DNA from: Synergistaceae bacterium DZ-S4
Lineage (GTDB): Bacteria; Synergistota; Synergistia; Synergistales; Synergistaceae
Length of the DNA stretch: 64,000 nucleotides
Direction of reading: 5' to 3'
Assembly (NCBI GenBank): GCA_025943965.1
Contig: JAPCWD010000003.1
Location: 124,001 to 188,000, forward strand
In this document: positions 1-9,072 of the stretch, piece after piece
Layout: each line of letters starts with the position of its first letter
Position numbering within the stretch: the stretch's first letter is position 1
Translations under genes and position numbers: made by a program
Notes under the pieces: generated by a model
What the model was told of the DNA's origin: nothing
Database searches by the model: none
Seen by the model: only the letters and a program-made list of their open reading frames with translations

Positions 1-1652
1 TCATAACTGACGCGGATCGGGCCGCAGAAACTGTTGAAGAGCAGGTCTCCATTTTTAAGATATTGAAGGATCGCGTAAGCGCCGTTTCCAAAGTTGGCAT
101 CTCCGAATATTGTCCGGTGGACAGTTTCACCCGTATCCCAGTCCATGCCCGTGATTTCCCAGCCGTTTTCATCGGTATAGCCGTTGACCATGGCCATTTT
201 TCCCGCCTGGCTATGGACAGGGACCATGCTTGTGGAAGATACGTCAGACCGTGTCCATACGGATGACCATTTGTCCGTTGTCGGATCCCATTCAAATCTT
301 TCAGCACCGTAAGATGTAGTGTAGGCGGGCCCCATAAGTGCGACCTGAAGTATCTTGTTTTTTCCGGGCAGGTCAGGATCCACGGTTTCCGGCATGTTGT
401 TCACCACGAAGGCTCCGTATCCCGAGACCACTACTGACTGTTCGGTCTGTATCCAGTCAGGCAGCTCATCGAAACCGCAGGTGACAGGTATCTCCCCGGC
501 AACGCGCTGACCCCCTACGGGTATCTCGTCGCGCCAGAAAGCAAGGAGCCTCATCTGCTTTCTCCCGTCAGTGATGACGACCAGCTTGTCCTCGTCGTCC
601 CCGAATCCCATAAGAGTGGGTGTTGAACCTGACCCGTACCCAAACTTTATTATTGGAGGCAACTCAGAGGAAGCTTCATATTCGAATTCCCAGGCTCCGT
701 CATCAGGGTCATCAGAGATCTCCGTCCCTGTCCAGACCAGTTTGCGCATTGTACCTTCGATAGGGGCGACGGTAGTAGCACTCGCGATATATATGCCGCC
801 TTTATCGTCTACAGCCACAGAATTGCTTACGTAATCTTCATCGTCAAACCTGTAGAAATGCTTCGATGCCAGGTCAAGATCTCTGTCGATGACCGCTATC
901 CCGTTGGAGAAAGCTACTATAAGGTGTCCGTCGTAGGTCATTGAAATACCGAAAAGACGCGTACCAACAGGGTAGTCGTCTCCCTGAATTTCTTCAATGA
1001 CATTTTCGATCTCATAGCGCACCGTGATCCCCGCTGAAGGGTCATCGGGATCGGTAAGGGCAAAGCCGTAAAGATTGGCGTCATAGTGGGTATAAAGTAC
1101 ATTTTCGTTGTCTACGACTGAATAGGAGCCATGTCCGAACCTATCTGCGTAATCAGTTCCAAAAAGGTCAGCCAGGTATAGGTCCATCTCTTCAACGTCC
1201 ATCCCAACGGCTGTGGACTTGCCAAACTCTTTGAAACTTTCACCCGGGACTGCAGGAAGACTTCCCCCTGAAGCATCTTCAAGGGCCTGGAAACTCGCAA
1301 CCTCTGTCCATTTGCCATTTTTTTTATCAACATAGGCAACACGGTCGCTCCCTACCACCCACATGAAGTCCGGATCGGTCGACGCGAGTGTTATGATATT
1401 GACCGGTCCCCCATATGAGACAGGCTTGCCGGCCAGTTCCACATGATATGTTCCACGTGGTGGTCTATACAAAGTTGAATCGCTCTGTGATGAGTCAAAA
1501 TGTGTAATGCTGTACAGTTCGGAAGAAAGAAACGGGTTGGGTATCGGATTGTTAAGAGATTCAGCCTTTACCGGCACCATAAGGAAAAACGAAAGCACAA
1601 CAAATGTCATAATAAGAATAATGTTATATCTTTTACATTTGATAATGTTCAT
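1..1652 (-). CDS. Secreted protein of unknown function, possible beta-propeller (3' end outside window)
   Basis: An uninterrupted minus-strand frame runs from an ATG at 1652, with a GGGAG ribosome site just upstream, to the window edge: at least 550 codons and no stop. Residues 1 to about 32 look like a signal peptide: basic start, then a hydrophobic stretch ending in VKAES. The mature part is acidic and rich in Gly, Asp, Trp and Tyr, with recurring short strand-like blocks such as DDKGGIYIAS, GDDEDKLVVITDG and DGHLIVAFSNG. These suggest a repeated beta-propeller blade, although I cannot place it in a named family. It is probably exported to the periplasm or cell surface. It lies downstream of the aro operon terminator and is probably transcribed separately. 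The reading frame is certain; the function is not known. Confidence 0.8.
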   Translation of the reverse strand, partial: MNIIKCKRYNIILIMTFVVLSFFLMVPVKAESLNNPIPNPFLSSELYSITHFDSSQSDSTLYRPPRGTYHVELAGKPVSYGGPVNIITLASTDPDFMWVVGSDRVAYVDKKNGKWTEVASFQALEDASGGSLPAVPGESFKEFGKSTAVGMDVEEMDLYLADLFGTDYADRFGHGSYSVVDNENVLYTHYDANLYGFALTDPDDPSAGITVRYEIENVIEEIQGDDYPVGTRLFGISMTYDGHLIVAFSNGIAVIDRDLDLASKHFYRFDDEDYVSNSVAVDDKGGIYIASATTVAPIEGTMRKLVWTGTEISDDPDDGAWEFEYEASSELPPIIKFGYGSGSTPTLMGFGDDEDKLVVITDGRKQMRLLAFWRDEIPVGGQRVAGEIPVTCGFDELPDWIQTEQSVVVSGYGAFVVNNMPETVDPDLPGKNKILQVALMGPAYTTSYGAERFEWDPTTDKWSSVWTRSDVSSTSMVPVHSQAGKMAMVNGYTDENGWEITGMDWDTGETVHRTIFGDANFGNGAYAILQYLKNGDLLFNSFCGPIRVSY

Positions 1653-1888
1653 ATTTTTACTCCCTTCTCTGAAAAATAAATAAACACGCCCCTTCCAACT
1701 TTTGACCGCAAAAACCAAGCTTTCTTGATCCAGGTGACAGCGACACATTAGATTCCTCAGGCCTTTAAAATAACCGATAAAAAGATAATCAGAAGGGCTT
1801 TTTCTTAATAAACTATCTAAATATCGGCATTAGAATTAAAAAAAGCCTTATCCCAAATTTGATTCTACATCAAACATTACAAAATTAC
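1653..1888. other. Gene-free spacer upstream of the secreted protein
   Basis: Together with the terminator that follows, this makes a 349-nt stretch without a gene. It is AT-rich and should hold the promoter of the secreted protein on the minus strand, but I found no convincing -35/-10 pair. No repeat or small gene was recognised. Confidence 0.4.
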
Positions 1889-1915
1889 GACCCCGGCATG
1901 TTATTTGCCGGGGTC
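1889..1915 (-). terminator. Terminator of the aro operon
   Basis: A perfect 10-bp stem (GACCCCGGCA with TGCCGGGGTC) closes a 7-nt loop. Read on the minus strand it is followed by a T-rich stretch (GTAATTTTGTAATG). It lies about 85 nt after the aroQ stop, as expected for a Rho-independent terminator of the aro operon. Confidence 0.75.
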
Positions 1916-2001
1916 TCAGGGGCAGGCGGGCGATAGGAAGGTATTTGCAAGGACAGCCGGAAAGAATACCGGCACATGTCAATAGGAGACCGATCAGCAG
2001 G

Positions 2002-2439
2002 CTAGGCGCCGGCTGTCCAGGCCAGGAATATCTCTACAGCGTCAGTGTAGGAATCAAATCCCTTGCCGGCAACGGTGGCTATGCAGGCGGAGGCCGTGAA
2101 TGAGATTTTCCTGAAGTCTTCCCTGTTGTTGATATCCGAAAGGTGCACTTCTACGGCAGGCAGGTTGACAGACCTGATCGCGTCGGGGATGGCGATGCTG
2201 GTGTGTGTGTAGGCGGCCGGGTTTATTATTATCCCGTCGTACCTGCCAAGGGCTGCCTGGATGGTGTCAATGATATCACCTTCATGGTTTGACTGGAAAA
2301 AATCGACTTCGACATTCCTCGGTTTGCAGTAATCTCTCACATACTCCATCAGGTCCTCAAGGGTCTCATCACCGTAAATCTCAGGTTCCCTTATCCCCAG
2401 CATGTTAAGGTTAGGTCCGTTTATCACAAGGATCTTCAT
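2002..2439 (-). CDS. aroQ: Type II 3-dehydroquinate dehydratase
   Basis: It dehydrates 3-dehydroquinate to 3-dehydroshikimate, step three of the shikimate pathway, in the cytoplasm. The 145-residue length is typical of the small dodecameric type II enzyme. The N-terminal signature GPNLNMLG (residues 8-15) is followed by REPEIYG, with the lid Arg17 and catalytic Tyr22. The conserved NPAAYTHTS and EVHLSDI blocks come later. It is the last gene of the aro operon: its ATG overlaps the aroE/K stop by 4 nt, and a terminator follows. Type II is unrelated in fold to the type I enzyme AroD. Confidence 0.97.
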   Translation of the reverse strand: MKILVINGPNLNMLGIREPEIYGDETLEDLMEYVRDYCKPRNVEVDFFQSNHEGDIIDTIQAALGRYDGIIINPAAYTHTSIAIPDAIRSVNLPAVEVHLSDINNREDFRKISFTASACIATVAGKGFDSYTDAVEIFLAWTAGA

Positions 2440-3659
2440 AGTTTGAGCACCTCCAGTATCTTCTTAGCCGTTTTGAGCATGTCTTTGTTCTCGACAGACA
2501 TGTCGCTCCAGCTCTCGTAGAGACCCACACGCTCGCTGTATATCTGTTCCACGCCCTTGGCTTTTGTAACGGGTCTGCCTGATATTGCAAGGTCTTTAAG
2601 TTTTCTTTTTATAAATACTACTGTGCTGTTCTGCCTTATTATATCTTTATTCTCAGGCGTTGTGACGACTCCGCCCCCTGCGGCTATCACAAGCCCGCTC
2701 TCCCTGCAGAATTTCGCCAGTACCTCACTTTCCGTCTTCCTGAAATATTCCTCCCCGGAGTCAGCAAATATTTCAGGGATGCTTTTTTCCTCCCCGGCCT
2801 CTATCTCTTCGTCGATATCCACGAATCTTCTCTTCGTCAGGCCGTAAATGTACCTGCCCACGGCTGTCTTGCCGCAGCCGGGCATTCCGATCAGGACAAT
2901 GTTCTTTGTCTCCCTCTCTATCTTCTCAGCTATCATGTATGAGGCCGTTTCAGGTGTATGATCCCCCGTGAAGAGTTCCGAAGCCCGCCTTGCCTGTTCT
3001 GTGAGCATGAGCAGACCTCCTCGGAACGGAATGCCAAGCCTCTCTGCCTGAAGCATAAGCGCCGTCTTCGCGGGATTGTATATCAGGTCGGCAACGAAAA
3101 CGCACTCCGGGAACCGTTCAATATCTATAGGTGATATCCCATTTTTGGGATACATCCCAACAGGTGTTGCGTTTACTATGAGAGAAGCGTCTTTATGGTT
3201 TTCAAGATGGGCGTAAGTCACAGGCCCTTTGCGCGATACCGTTATAAGAGGGTCTGCTCCAAGATCGTGCAAGACTGCCTTTACGCTGCCTGATGCCCCT
3301 CCGGAACCGAGGATGAGGGCCTTTTTCCCGCGTATCTTATCCTTTATGGGTACCATCATCAAAAGGAAACCTTCGTAGTCAGTGTTATCCCCGCGGTACG
3401 ACCCATCGGACATTTTGATCATCGTGTTGACGCTTCCTGTCGCCCGCGCCCTCTCAGAAAGCTCACTGCACCATTTGATGATCTCCTGCTTGTAAGGGAT
3501 CGTCACGTTGAATCCGTCAAGGTCGTTGTCCCTCATGAAATCTTCCAGGGAACGGGGCGGGACTTCACAGAGCTCATATGAGTATGTGCCGAGCATCCAG
3601 TGGATAGAGGGCGAGAAGCTGTGTCCCAGTTTTTCTCCAAGAAGCCCGAACCTCTTCAC
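2436..3659 (-). CDS. aroEK: Fused shikimate dehydrogenase - shikimate kinase
   Basis: This is a two-domain enzyme for steps four and five of the shikimate pathway. Residues 1 to about 250 are NADP-dependent shikimate dehydrogenase: GEKLGHSFSPSIH near the start, VTIPYK with catalytic Lys57, NTDYEG and the dinucleotide motif GSGGASGS at 118-125. The remainder is shikimate kinase with P-loop GMPGCGKT (about 258-265), DIDEEIE and GGGVV. I place the start at GTG 3659, one base after the pheA stop, because a GGAGGTGG site lies 6 nt upstream. A longer frame from 3686 would overlap pheA. The fusion makes one 407-residue protein of two normally separate enzymes. The next gene, aroQ, overlaps by 4 nt. 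Confidence 0.95.
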   Translation of the reverse strand: MKRFGLLGEKLGHSFSPSIHWMLGTYSYELCEVPPRSLEDFMRDNDLDGFNVTIPYKQEIIKWCSELSERARATGSVNTMIKMSDGSYRGDNTDYEGFLLMMVPIKDKIRGKKALILGSGGASGSVKAVLHDLGADPLITVSRKGPVTYAHLENHKDASLIVNATPVGMYPKNGISPIDIERFPECVFVADLIYNPAKTALMLQAERLGIPFRGGLLMLTEQARRASELFTGDHTPETASYMIAEKIERETKNIVLIGMPGCGKTAVGRYIYGLTKRRFVDIDEEIEAGEEKSIPEIFADSGEEYFRKTESEVLAKFCRESGLVIAAGGGVVTTPENKDIIRQNSTVVFIKRKLKDLAISGRPVTKAKGVEQIYSERVGLYESWSDMSVENKDMLKTAKKILEVLKL

Positions 3660-3660
3660 T

Positions 3661-4803
3661 TTAAACCACCTCCGTATAGCTCCCAAGGTATTTGAGCATC
3701 TTGCTGCTCTCCTCGAACCTCACAAGCATCTGCATGAAGTTATCGGAGTATATGGATGTCGACAGGTCGAAATAGAACATGAACTCGAAGTCGCTGTTTG
3801 GCAGAGGTCTGCTCTCAAGTTTGTTTATGTTCACTCCAAGGGCGTAAAGGCCGGAAAGGGCATGGTAGAGAGAACCGGGCTTATGCGGCAGGACCGCCAT
3901 TACGCTCGTTTTGTCAGCACCGGGATAGATCTCCATTTTTTTTGATATGCAGATAAACCTTGTATAGTTGCCCCCACGGTCCTGGACAGAGCTCTTCAAA
4001 GTATCAAGGCCGTAAAGTTCGGCGCAGGATGATGAAGAGAGTGCAGCAGCATCCTTTCTTCCCGACTCGGAAAGCATCTTAGCAGCAGCGGCGGTGTTGT
4101 CACATGCGGTAATTTTTACCCCGTTCATTGCTTTAAGGAAATCCGCGCACTGGGCCAGGGCCTGCTCATGTGAAAATATCTCCCTGATGTCCGCCATTGT
4201 TGTGCCTTTGTTGGCAAGAAGGCAGTGGTCCACCTTAATGCGGGTGCTCCTGACGATGCTGAAATCATACCTGATCATAAGGTCGTATATCGCGTTCACA
4301 GACCCTGCTGTGCTGTTTTCCAGCGGAAGGATGCCATAGCGGCATAGTCCCTGGTCGATCGCTGAGAATACACCGTCAAAGGTCGAAAAGTACATGATGT
4401 TAGGGGCACGGAACATCTTATCACAGGCGATTTGAGAGTAGGCTCCCTCCACACCCTGGCATGCTACCAGAGGGGCGTCCGGCAGGATCTTCGGCGTTTC
4501 AGCTATAGCGGCCGCGACCCTGTCTGACAGATCTGACCTGGTGGCACACAGCCTGTGCTGGTGTGCGCGGCCAAGTTCAAACAGGGTCAGGTAGAGTGTT
4601 CTCATGTAGGGCTGAAGTTCCGGGGACACCTCATCCATGATCGATGCCAGCTTCTCCCGCTCCCTCTCAGGGTCCCTTATCGGGAGCCCTCTTTCCTTCT
4701 TATATGCCGCAATATCAGCTGATACAGCCATGCGCTCCAGAAAAAGCGCGGTAAGTTTTTCGTCGATCTCATCTATCTTCTTCCTGTGATCCTTCAGATC
4801 CAT
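3661..4803 (-). CDS. pheA: Bifunctional chorismate mutase / prephenate dehydratase (P-protein)
   Basis: It converts chorismate to prephenate and then phenylpyruvate, the committed branch to phenylalanine. The 380 residues hold an AroQ-class chorismate mutase helix bundle (about 1-85), a prephenate dehydratase domain (about 105-285, with GVEGAYSQ near its start and TRFICIS near its end), and a C-terminal ACT domain (KPGSLYHALSGL, ESRPLP) that in this family binds phenylalanine for feedback inhibition. A GGGAGG site precedes the ATG. It lies 12 nt after aroC in the aro operon. Confidence 0.96.
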   Translation of the reverse strand: MDLKDHRKKIDEIDEKLTALFLERMAVSADIAAYKKERGLPIRDPEREREKLASIMDEVSPELQPYMRTLYLTLFELGRAHQHRLCATRSDLSDRVAAAIAETPKILPDAPLVACQGVEGAYSQIACDKMFRAPNIMYFSTFDGVFSAIDQGLCRYGILPLENSTAGSVNAIYDLMIRYDFSIVRSTRIKVDHCLLANKGTTMADIREIFSHEQALAQCADFLKAMNGVKITACDNTAAAAKMLSESGRKDAAALSSSSCAELYGLDTLKSSVQDRGGNYTRFICISKKMEIYPGADKTSVMAVLPHKPGSLYHALSGLYALGVNINKLESRPLPNSDFEFMFYFDLSTSIYSDNFMQMLVRFEESSKMLKYLGSYTEVV

Positions 4804-4815
4804 ATTTTACCCTCC

Positions 4816-5907
4816 CTAAAGATGTATTTTCGAACTGAGCAGTGAATCGTAGACCGCTATTGCGGCTGCGGCCTCTACGCAGGGGACTGCCCTGGGTACT
4901 ATGCAGGGGTCGTGCCTGCCCTTGGTGCTCAGCCTCACGTTCTCCATTTTTGAGAAACTCACTGTATCCTGTTCCATGCTGATCGAGGGGGTCGGTTTTA
5001 TCGCTGCCCGGAAAACGATCGGCATACCGCTGCTTATCCCTCCCAGTATCCCTCCGTGGTTGTTGGTGCGTGTCGTGATCTTGCCTCCACCGCAGATGAA
5101 AGGGTCGTTGTTCCTGCTTCCGGTGGACCTGCTTCCGGCGAATCCGCTCCCGAACTCAACTCCCTTGATCGCAGGAACCGCGAAGAGGACCGCGGCTATC
5201 ATGTTTTCAAGACCTTCGAACATCGGTTCTCCGACCCCCGCCGGAAGACCCAGGACAGCACATTCCACAACGCCTCCGACTGAGTCTCCTGCCTGCCCTG
5301 CCGTCATTATCGCAGCCTTCATCAGATCTCCCGTTCCGCTGTCCATGACAGGGAAAGGGCCGTTCCTGACCCGTTCCAGATCCCTGGCAGATACCAATAC
5401 GGGGTCAAAGGGCTCATCAAGGACCCCCGCGATCTCGGAAATGTGCGCACCAACATCTATCCCCTCCTGCCCGAGGAGCTGGATAATGATCCCCCCTGCG
5501 ATACAGAGAGACGCAGTCAGCCTGCCTGAAAAATGGCCCCCTCCGGAGAAGTCGTGCGCCTCCCTGTGTTTCATGCGGGCCGTGAAGTCCGCATGCCCGG
5601 GCCTTGGTCTATCTGTAGTATCGGCATAGGCTGACGGATCTGTGTCGGTGTTCCTGATGACAGCGGCAAGGGGCGCACCGCACAGGAAGCCGTTCTTTAT
5701 TCCCGAAAGTATCTCAGGAACGTCAGCTTCCCGCCTTGGAGTAGAGTATTCGTTCTGTCCCGGAGCCCTTCGGGCCATAAATTTTCCTAGCCTCTCAAGG
5801 TCTATCCTCTTTCCGGAGGGAAGCCCGTCTATCACTGTTCCTATCGCCGGAGAGTGAGACTGTCCGAATATTGAGATCCTTATGTTTTTTCCAAAGGCTG
5901 AGCTCAT
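4816..5907 (-). CDS. aroC: Chorismate synthase
   Basis: It catalyses the flavin-dependent 1,4-elimination of phosphate from EPSP to give chorismate, the last common step. The 363 residues begin with the family signature FGQSHSPAIG and contain RRAPGQNEYSTPRREAD, GHADFTARMKH, SGGGHFSGR and the SRSTGSRNNDPF block. Its start overlaps the aroA stop by 4 nt, suggesting translational coupling. pheA follows. Confidence 0.97.
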   Translation of the reverse strand: MSSAFGKNIRISIFGQSHSPAIGTVIDGLPSGKRIDLERLGKFMARRAPGQNEYSTPRREADVPEILSGIKNGFLCGAPLAAVIRNTDTDPSAYADTTDRPRPGHADFTARMKHREAHDFSGGGHFSGRLTASLCIAGGIIIQLLGQEGIDVGAHISEIAGVLDEPFDPVLVSARDLERVRNGPFPVMDSGTGDLMKAAIMTAGQAGDSVGGVVECAVLGLPAGVGEPMFEGLENMIAAVLFAVPAIKGVEFGSGFAGSRSTGSRNNDPFICGGGKITTRTNNHGGILGGISSGMPIVFRAAIKPTPSISMEQDTVSFSKMENVRLSTKGRHDPCIVPRAVPCVEAAAAIAVYDSLLSSKIHL

Positions 5908-7172
5908 GGCTGCTCCTTTCTGACCTCTGCGCCCAAAGACGCGAAGTCTTCAAAAAATCCAGGGTATGATTTATTGACCGCCCCGGCCCCCTCAATCGTT
6001 ATGCTGTCCTCTGACAGAAGAGAGGCAATTGCTGCCATCATCACGATACGATGATCCCCGTGGGAATCAACAGATCCTCCCGCAAGTCGCCTTCCTCCCG
6101 TGACGGAGAGGGAATCCTCCCCTTCCTCTATATCGGCACCGAGCTTCCTGAGTGTATCAGCTACGGTGAACAGCCTGTCGCTCTCCTTTACGCGAAGCCT
6201 TCCGGCGTTGGTTATCCTCGTAACTCCCTCTGCGGTACATGCCGCAAGCGCTATCGCAGGCACCAGGTCCGGGATATCACCGGCGTCGATCTCTATGCCC
6301 TTCAGTCCGGCAGCTTTCACTCTGACTGAACTGCCGCTGCATTCGACATCCGCTCCCATATCACGGAGGATCCCCGCTATAGCCGCGTCTCCCTGTGAAG
6401 AGTCCATGTTAAGCCCTCTGCATGTGACCTCCTGCCCGGAAGCCGCGGCCCCGCAGAGCCAGAAGGCTGAGTTTGACCAGTCCCCCTCGGTGACTGTCAC
6501 GCCCGGCGAGGAAAATTTCTCTCCTTCAGACATCGTTATGGCATTTCCCTCTTTACGGACTTTTATCCCGAAGGACCGAAGCACATCTATCGTCATATTT
6601 ATGTAGCCGGCCGACTCGACCTTATCCTTTATCTCTATTCTCTTCTCTCCCCTGATCAGCGGCATTGCCATCAGCAATCCGCTTATGAACTGTGAGCTTA
6701 CGTCCCCCGGAAGGATGAATGATCCTCCTGAAAGCCTGCCGGAAAGTGTGACCTCGCTCTTTCCCATCCCCGATATCGACATGCCGTGTCCTTCCAGGTT
6801 CTCCCACATCGGCCACATCGGCCTTTCGGGAAGTCTTCCCCTCAGAAGGAAGCGTGCTCTTACACCAAGCGCCGCTGCAAGAGGGACAAGGAACCTGTAA
6901 GTCGAACCGCTCTCCCCGCAGTCCAGGAGTGCTTCAGGGGGGATCGATGCGATTGGCGTGACGATGACCGATCCGTCCAGATAATCAGCATACGCACCAA
7001 GAGAGACAAGGCAGCCCATCGTCGCCCTTATATCATCGGAAAGGTTGCTGCATACTATCTCTGTCTCCCTGTCAGCAAGTGAAGAACATATAAGCTGCCT
7101 GTGGGCGAATGACTTTGAAGCTATCGCCTGTATAGTACCGCTTATAGATGATGGAAGGAGGGTGACTTTCAT
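5904..7172 (-). CDS. aroA: 3-phosphoshikimate 1-carboxyvinyltransferase (EPSP synthase)
   Basis: It transfers the enolpyruvyl group of PEP to shikimate-3-phosphate. At 422 residues it has normal length. Visible family blocks are SKSFAHRQL, LDCGESGSTYRFL, SSQFISGLLMAMPL, RVKESDRL and DHRIVMMAAIA near the C-terminus. The SKSF and LDCGESGSTYRF blocks are the substrate-binding motifs of the enzyme. It overlaps aroB upstream and aroC downstream by 4 nt each, so the three are probably translated in a coupled way. Confidence 0.97.
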   Translation of the reverse strand: MKVTLLPSSISGTIQAIASKSFAHRQLICSSLADRETEIVCSNLSDDIRATMGCLVSLGAYADYLDGSVIVTPIASIPPEALLDCGESGSTYRFLVPLAAALGVRARFLLRGRLPERPMWPMWENLEGHGMSISGMGKSEVTLSGRLSGGSFILPGDVSSQFISGLLMAMPLIRGEKRIEIKDKVESAGYINMTIDVLRSFGIKVRKEGNAITMSEGEKFSSPGVTVTEGDWSNSAFWLCGAAASGQEVTCRGLNMDSSQGDAAIAGILRDMGADVECSGSSVRVKAAGLKGIEIDAGDIPDLVPAIALAACTAEGVTRITNAGRLRVKESDRLFTVADTLRKLGADIEEGEDSLSVTGGRRLAGGSVDSHGDHRIVMMAAIASLLSEDSITIEGAGAVNKSYPGFFEDFASLGAEVRKEQP

Positions 7173-8239
7173 TCTTTTGCGCTCCCTTTGAACGCGGCAT
7201 CAAGGATCTTTTTTATATCAGCCAGGGGAAACTTCTCCAGTCTGCATCTCCCTATCTCTTCAGGAAAAACGAATGTTATCCCTTCCCCAGATCTCTTTTT
7301 GTCAGAGAGCACTACGTTTAGAAGTGCCTCTTTGCTGATATCGGTGCTGTCGGGGAGACCATGGTCCCTTACCATATCACTTATCTGTTCGGGACATTCA
7401 GGACCGCAGATCTCGAGTTCCGCCGCCGCACATGCCGCCATCACCATTCCTATTGCGACTGCTTTTCCGTGAGAGACCCCGTAGCCGCTGCATTTTTCCA
7501 CCGCGTGGCCGAAGGTATGCCCGAAGTTGAGCAGCTGCCTTGGGCCGGTGTCGAATTCGTCCTCGAAGACAAGTCTGCACTTTATGTTAAGACAACGCGC
7601 AATGATTTCCTCTATCCGCTCTTTTACAGGTTTTCTGAGCATTTCAAAGAGAGGTCTGTCAGCGATCACTCCATACTTTATGATCTCCGCGCACCCTTCC
7701 CTGAAAGTATCCTCAGGCAAGGTGGACAGGAGGTCAGTATCGCAAATGACCATGTCAGGCTGATAAAATGTCCCGGCAAGGTTTTTGCCCATCTCAAGGT
7801 TGACCGCCGTCTTGCCTCCCACGGATGAGTCGACGGCTGCAAGGAGTGTCGTCGGTATATGGACAAGACCTGTTCCCCTGAGGTATGTGGCCGCGGCAAA
7901 ACCTGCTATATCACCGACCAAGCCTCCGCCGAGGGCAAATACCGTGTCGGACCTTGAGAGCCTCTTTTCTGAGAGAAAACGCAGTATCCCAATATATTCG
8001 GAGGTATTTTTTGATTGTTCGCCCGCGGGGATCACGTGGGTCTGGGTCTCGAAACCTGCCCTTTCAAGGGAGGTCCTGATATGTTTTGAATGAAGCCTGT
8101 CTACGTTATGGTCAGTGATCAGGGCCGCTTTTCCGGGTTTTCTCTTCTCAGCGGCAAGTATCCCGGTATCGGCAGATATCCCGGATCCTATGTATATCGG
8201 GTACCTTTCGCTTTCTGTCTCTGCTGTGATAGTCCTCAT
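7169..8239 (-). CDS. aroB: 3-dehydroquinate synthase
   Basis: It is an NAD+- and metal-dependent enzyme cyclising DAHP to 3-dehydroquinate, step two of the pathway. The 356 residues show GGGLVGDIAGFAAATYLRG (nucleotide and substrate binding), PTTLLAAVDSSVGGKTAVN, and the metal-binding NFGHTFGHAVE, plus SHGKAVAIGM. The start overlaps the tyrA stop by 4 nt and the end overlaps aroA. All catalytic blocks appear intact. Confidence 0.97.
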   Translation of the reverse strand: MRTITAETESERYPIYIGSGISADTGILAAEKRKPGKAALITDHNVDRLHSKHIRTSLERAGFETQTHVIPAGEQSKNTSEYIGILRFLSEKRLSRSDTVFALGGGLVGDIAGFAAATYLRGTGLVHIPTTLLAAVDSSVGGKTAVNLEMGKNLAGTFYQPDMVICDTDLLSTLPEDTFREGCAEIIKYGVIADRPLFEMLRKPVKERIEEIIARCLNIKCRLVFEDEFDTGPRQLLNFGHTFGHAVEKCSGYGVSHGKAVAIGMVMAACAAAELEICGPECPEQISDMVRDHGLPDSTDISKEALLNVVLSDKKRSGEGITFVFPEEIGRCRLEKFPLADIKKILDAAFKGSAKE

Positions 8240-9072
8240 GGCCCGTCCACCTCCTCCTTGGCTTTTTTGCCTTCCCTGAGAAGTTCCCGCAGGGCCGGGA
8301 AATCTTCAGCCTCAAGCGCATCCCTGTATTGGCCAAGGGATGCGATGATAGTGTCCAGTTCTCTCAGGAGGTTGTCCCTGTTGCAGATGAAGAGATCTGC
8401 CCACATGCCCGGATCGAGCCATGCTACACGTGTCAGGTCTTTGTAGCTTCCTGCCGATGCCCCCTTGTGTTCCCTTGCTGTAGGGCTTTTGATGTATGCG
8501 TTTGAGACTACGTGCGCAAGCTGCGATGTGAATGCTACGACAGAGTCATGCTTCTCTGCCGTCATCACATGCAGGAAACCGAAACCCAGAGGATCGAGCA
8601 CTTTCTTGACCCTGTCCAGAAGCTGTATGTCATCGAACACCGGCGGAACAAGTACCATAGGAGCTCCGATGAACATGTCCCCGCTGCTGTTTGAAAAACC
8701 CGATTTATGGGTCCCCGCCATCGGATGCCCCCCCACAAATGTGAAGCCGTACTTCTCCGCAAGCCTGGACCCTTCAGCGCACACTGTGCGTTTTGTCCCG
8801 CAGCAGTCTATAACCAGAGTTTTCCTCGATATCATCTGGGCATGACTGTTGAGAAACTCGACGGTATCCTTAGGGTTTATCGCGATCAGCAGAGCATCGC
8901 ACTCACCGATATTGTCTTCACCAAGCACTTCGTCCACCGCACCGTATATGCGTGCGAAGTCTACAACTGAGGGGTCCTTGTCAAAGCCCATTATAAAATG
9001 GTCTGAATTCTCTTTATAAGCCTTTGCAAGAGAGCCTCCTATAAGCCCCAGTCCGACTATGCCTATCTTCAT
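8236..9072 (-). CDS. tyrA: Prephenate dehydrogenase
   Basis: It oxidatively decarboxylates prephenate to 4-hydroxyphenylpyruvate, the tyrosine branch. The protein starts MKIGIVGLGLIGGSLAKA, a Rossmann GxGxxG dinucleotide site. It then has INPKDTVEFL, DCCGTKR, GGHPMAGTHKSG (the conserved His-containing catalytic block) and an all-helical C-terminal dimer domain. I place the start at ATG 9072: it overlaps the aroF stop as ATGA and has a GGGAGG site. That gives 278 residues; a longer frame from 9156 would add 28 unconserved residues. No ACT domain is visible. Confidence 0.95.
   Translation of the reverse strand: MKIGIVGLGLIGGSLAKAYKENSDHFIMGFDKDPSVVDFARIYGAVDEVLGEDNIGECDALLIAINPKDTVEFLNSHAQMISRKTLVIDCCGTKRTVCAEGSRLAEKYGFTFVGGHPMAGTHKSGFSNSSGDMFIGAPMVLVPPVFDDIQLLDRVKKVLDPLGFGFLHVMTAEKHDSVVAFTSQLAHVVSNAYIKSPTAREHKGASAGSYKDLTRVAWLDPGMWADLFICNRDNLLRELDTIIASLGQYRDALEAEDFPALRELLREGKKAKEEVDGP

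Noticed and set aside
4901..5629. 242-codon plus-strand frame opposite aroC
   Set aside because: Antisense shadow of chorismate synthase, with low-complexity Pro/Ser content.
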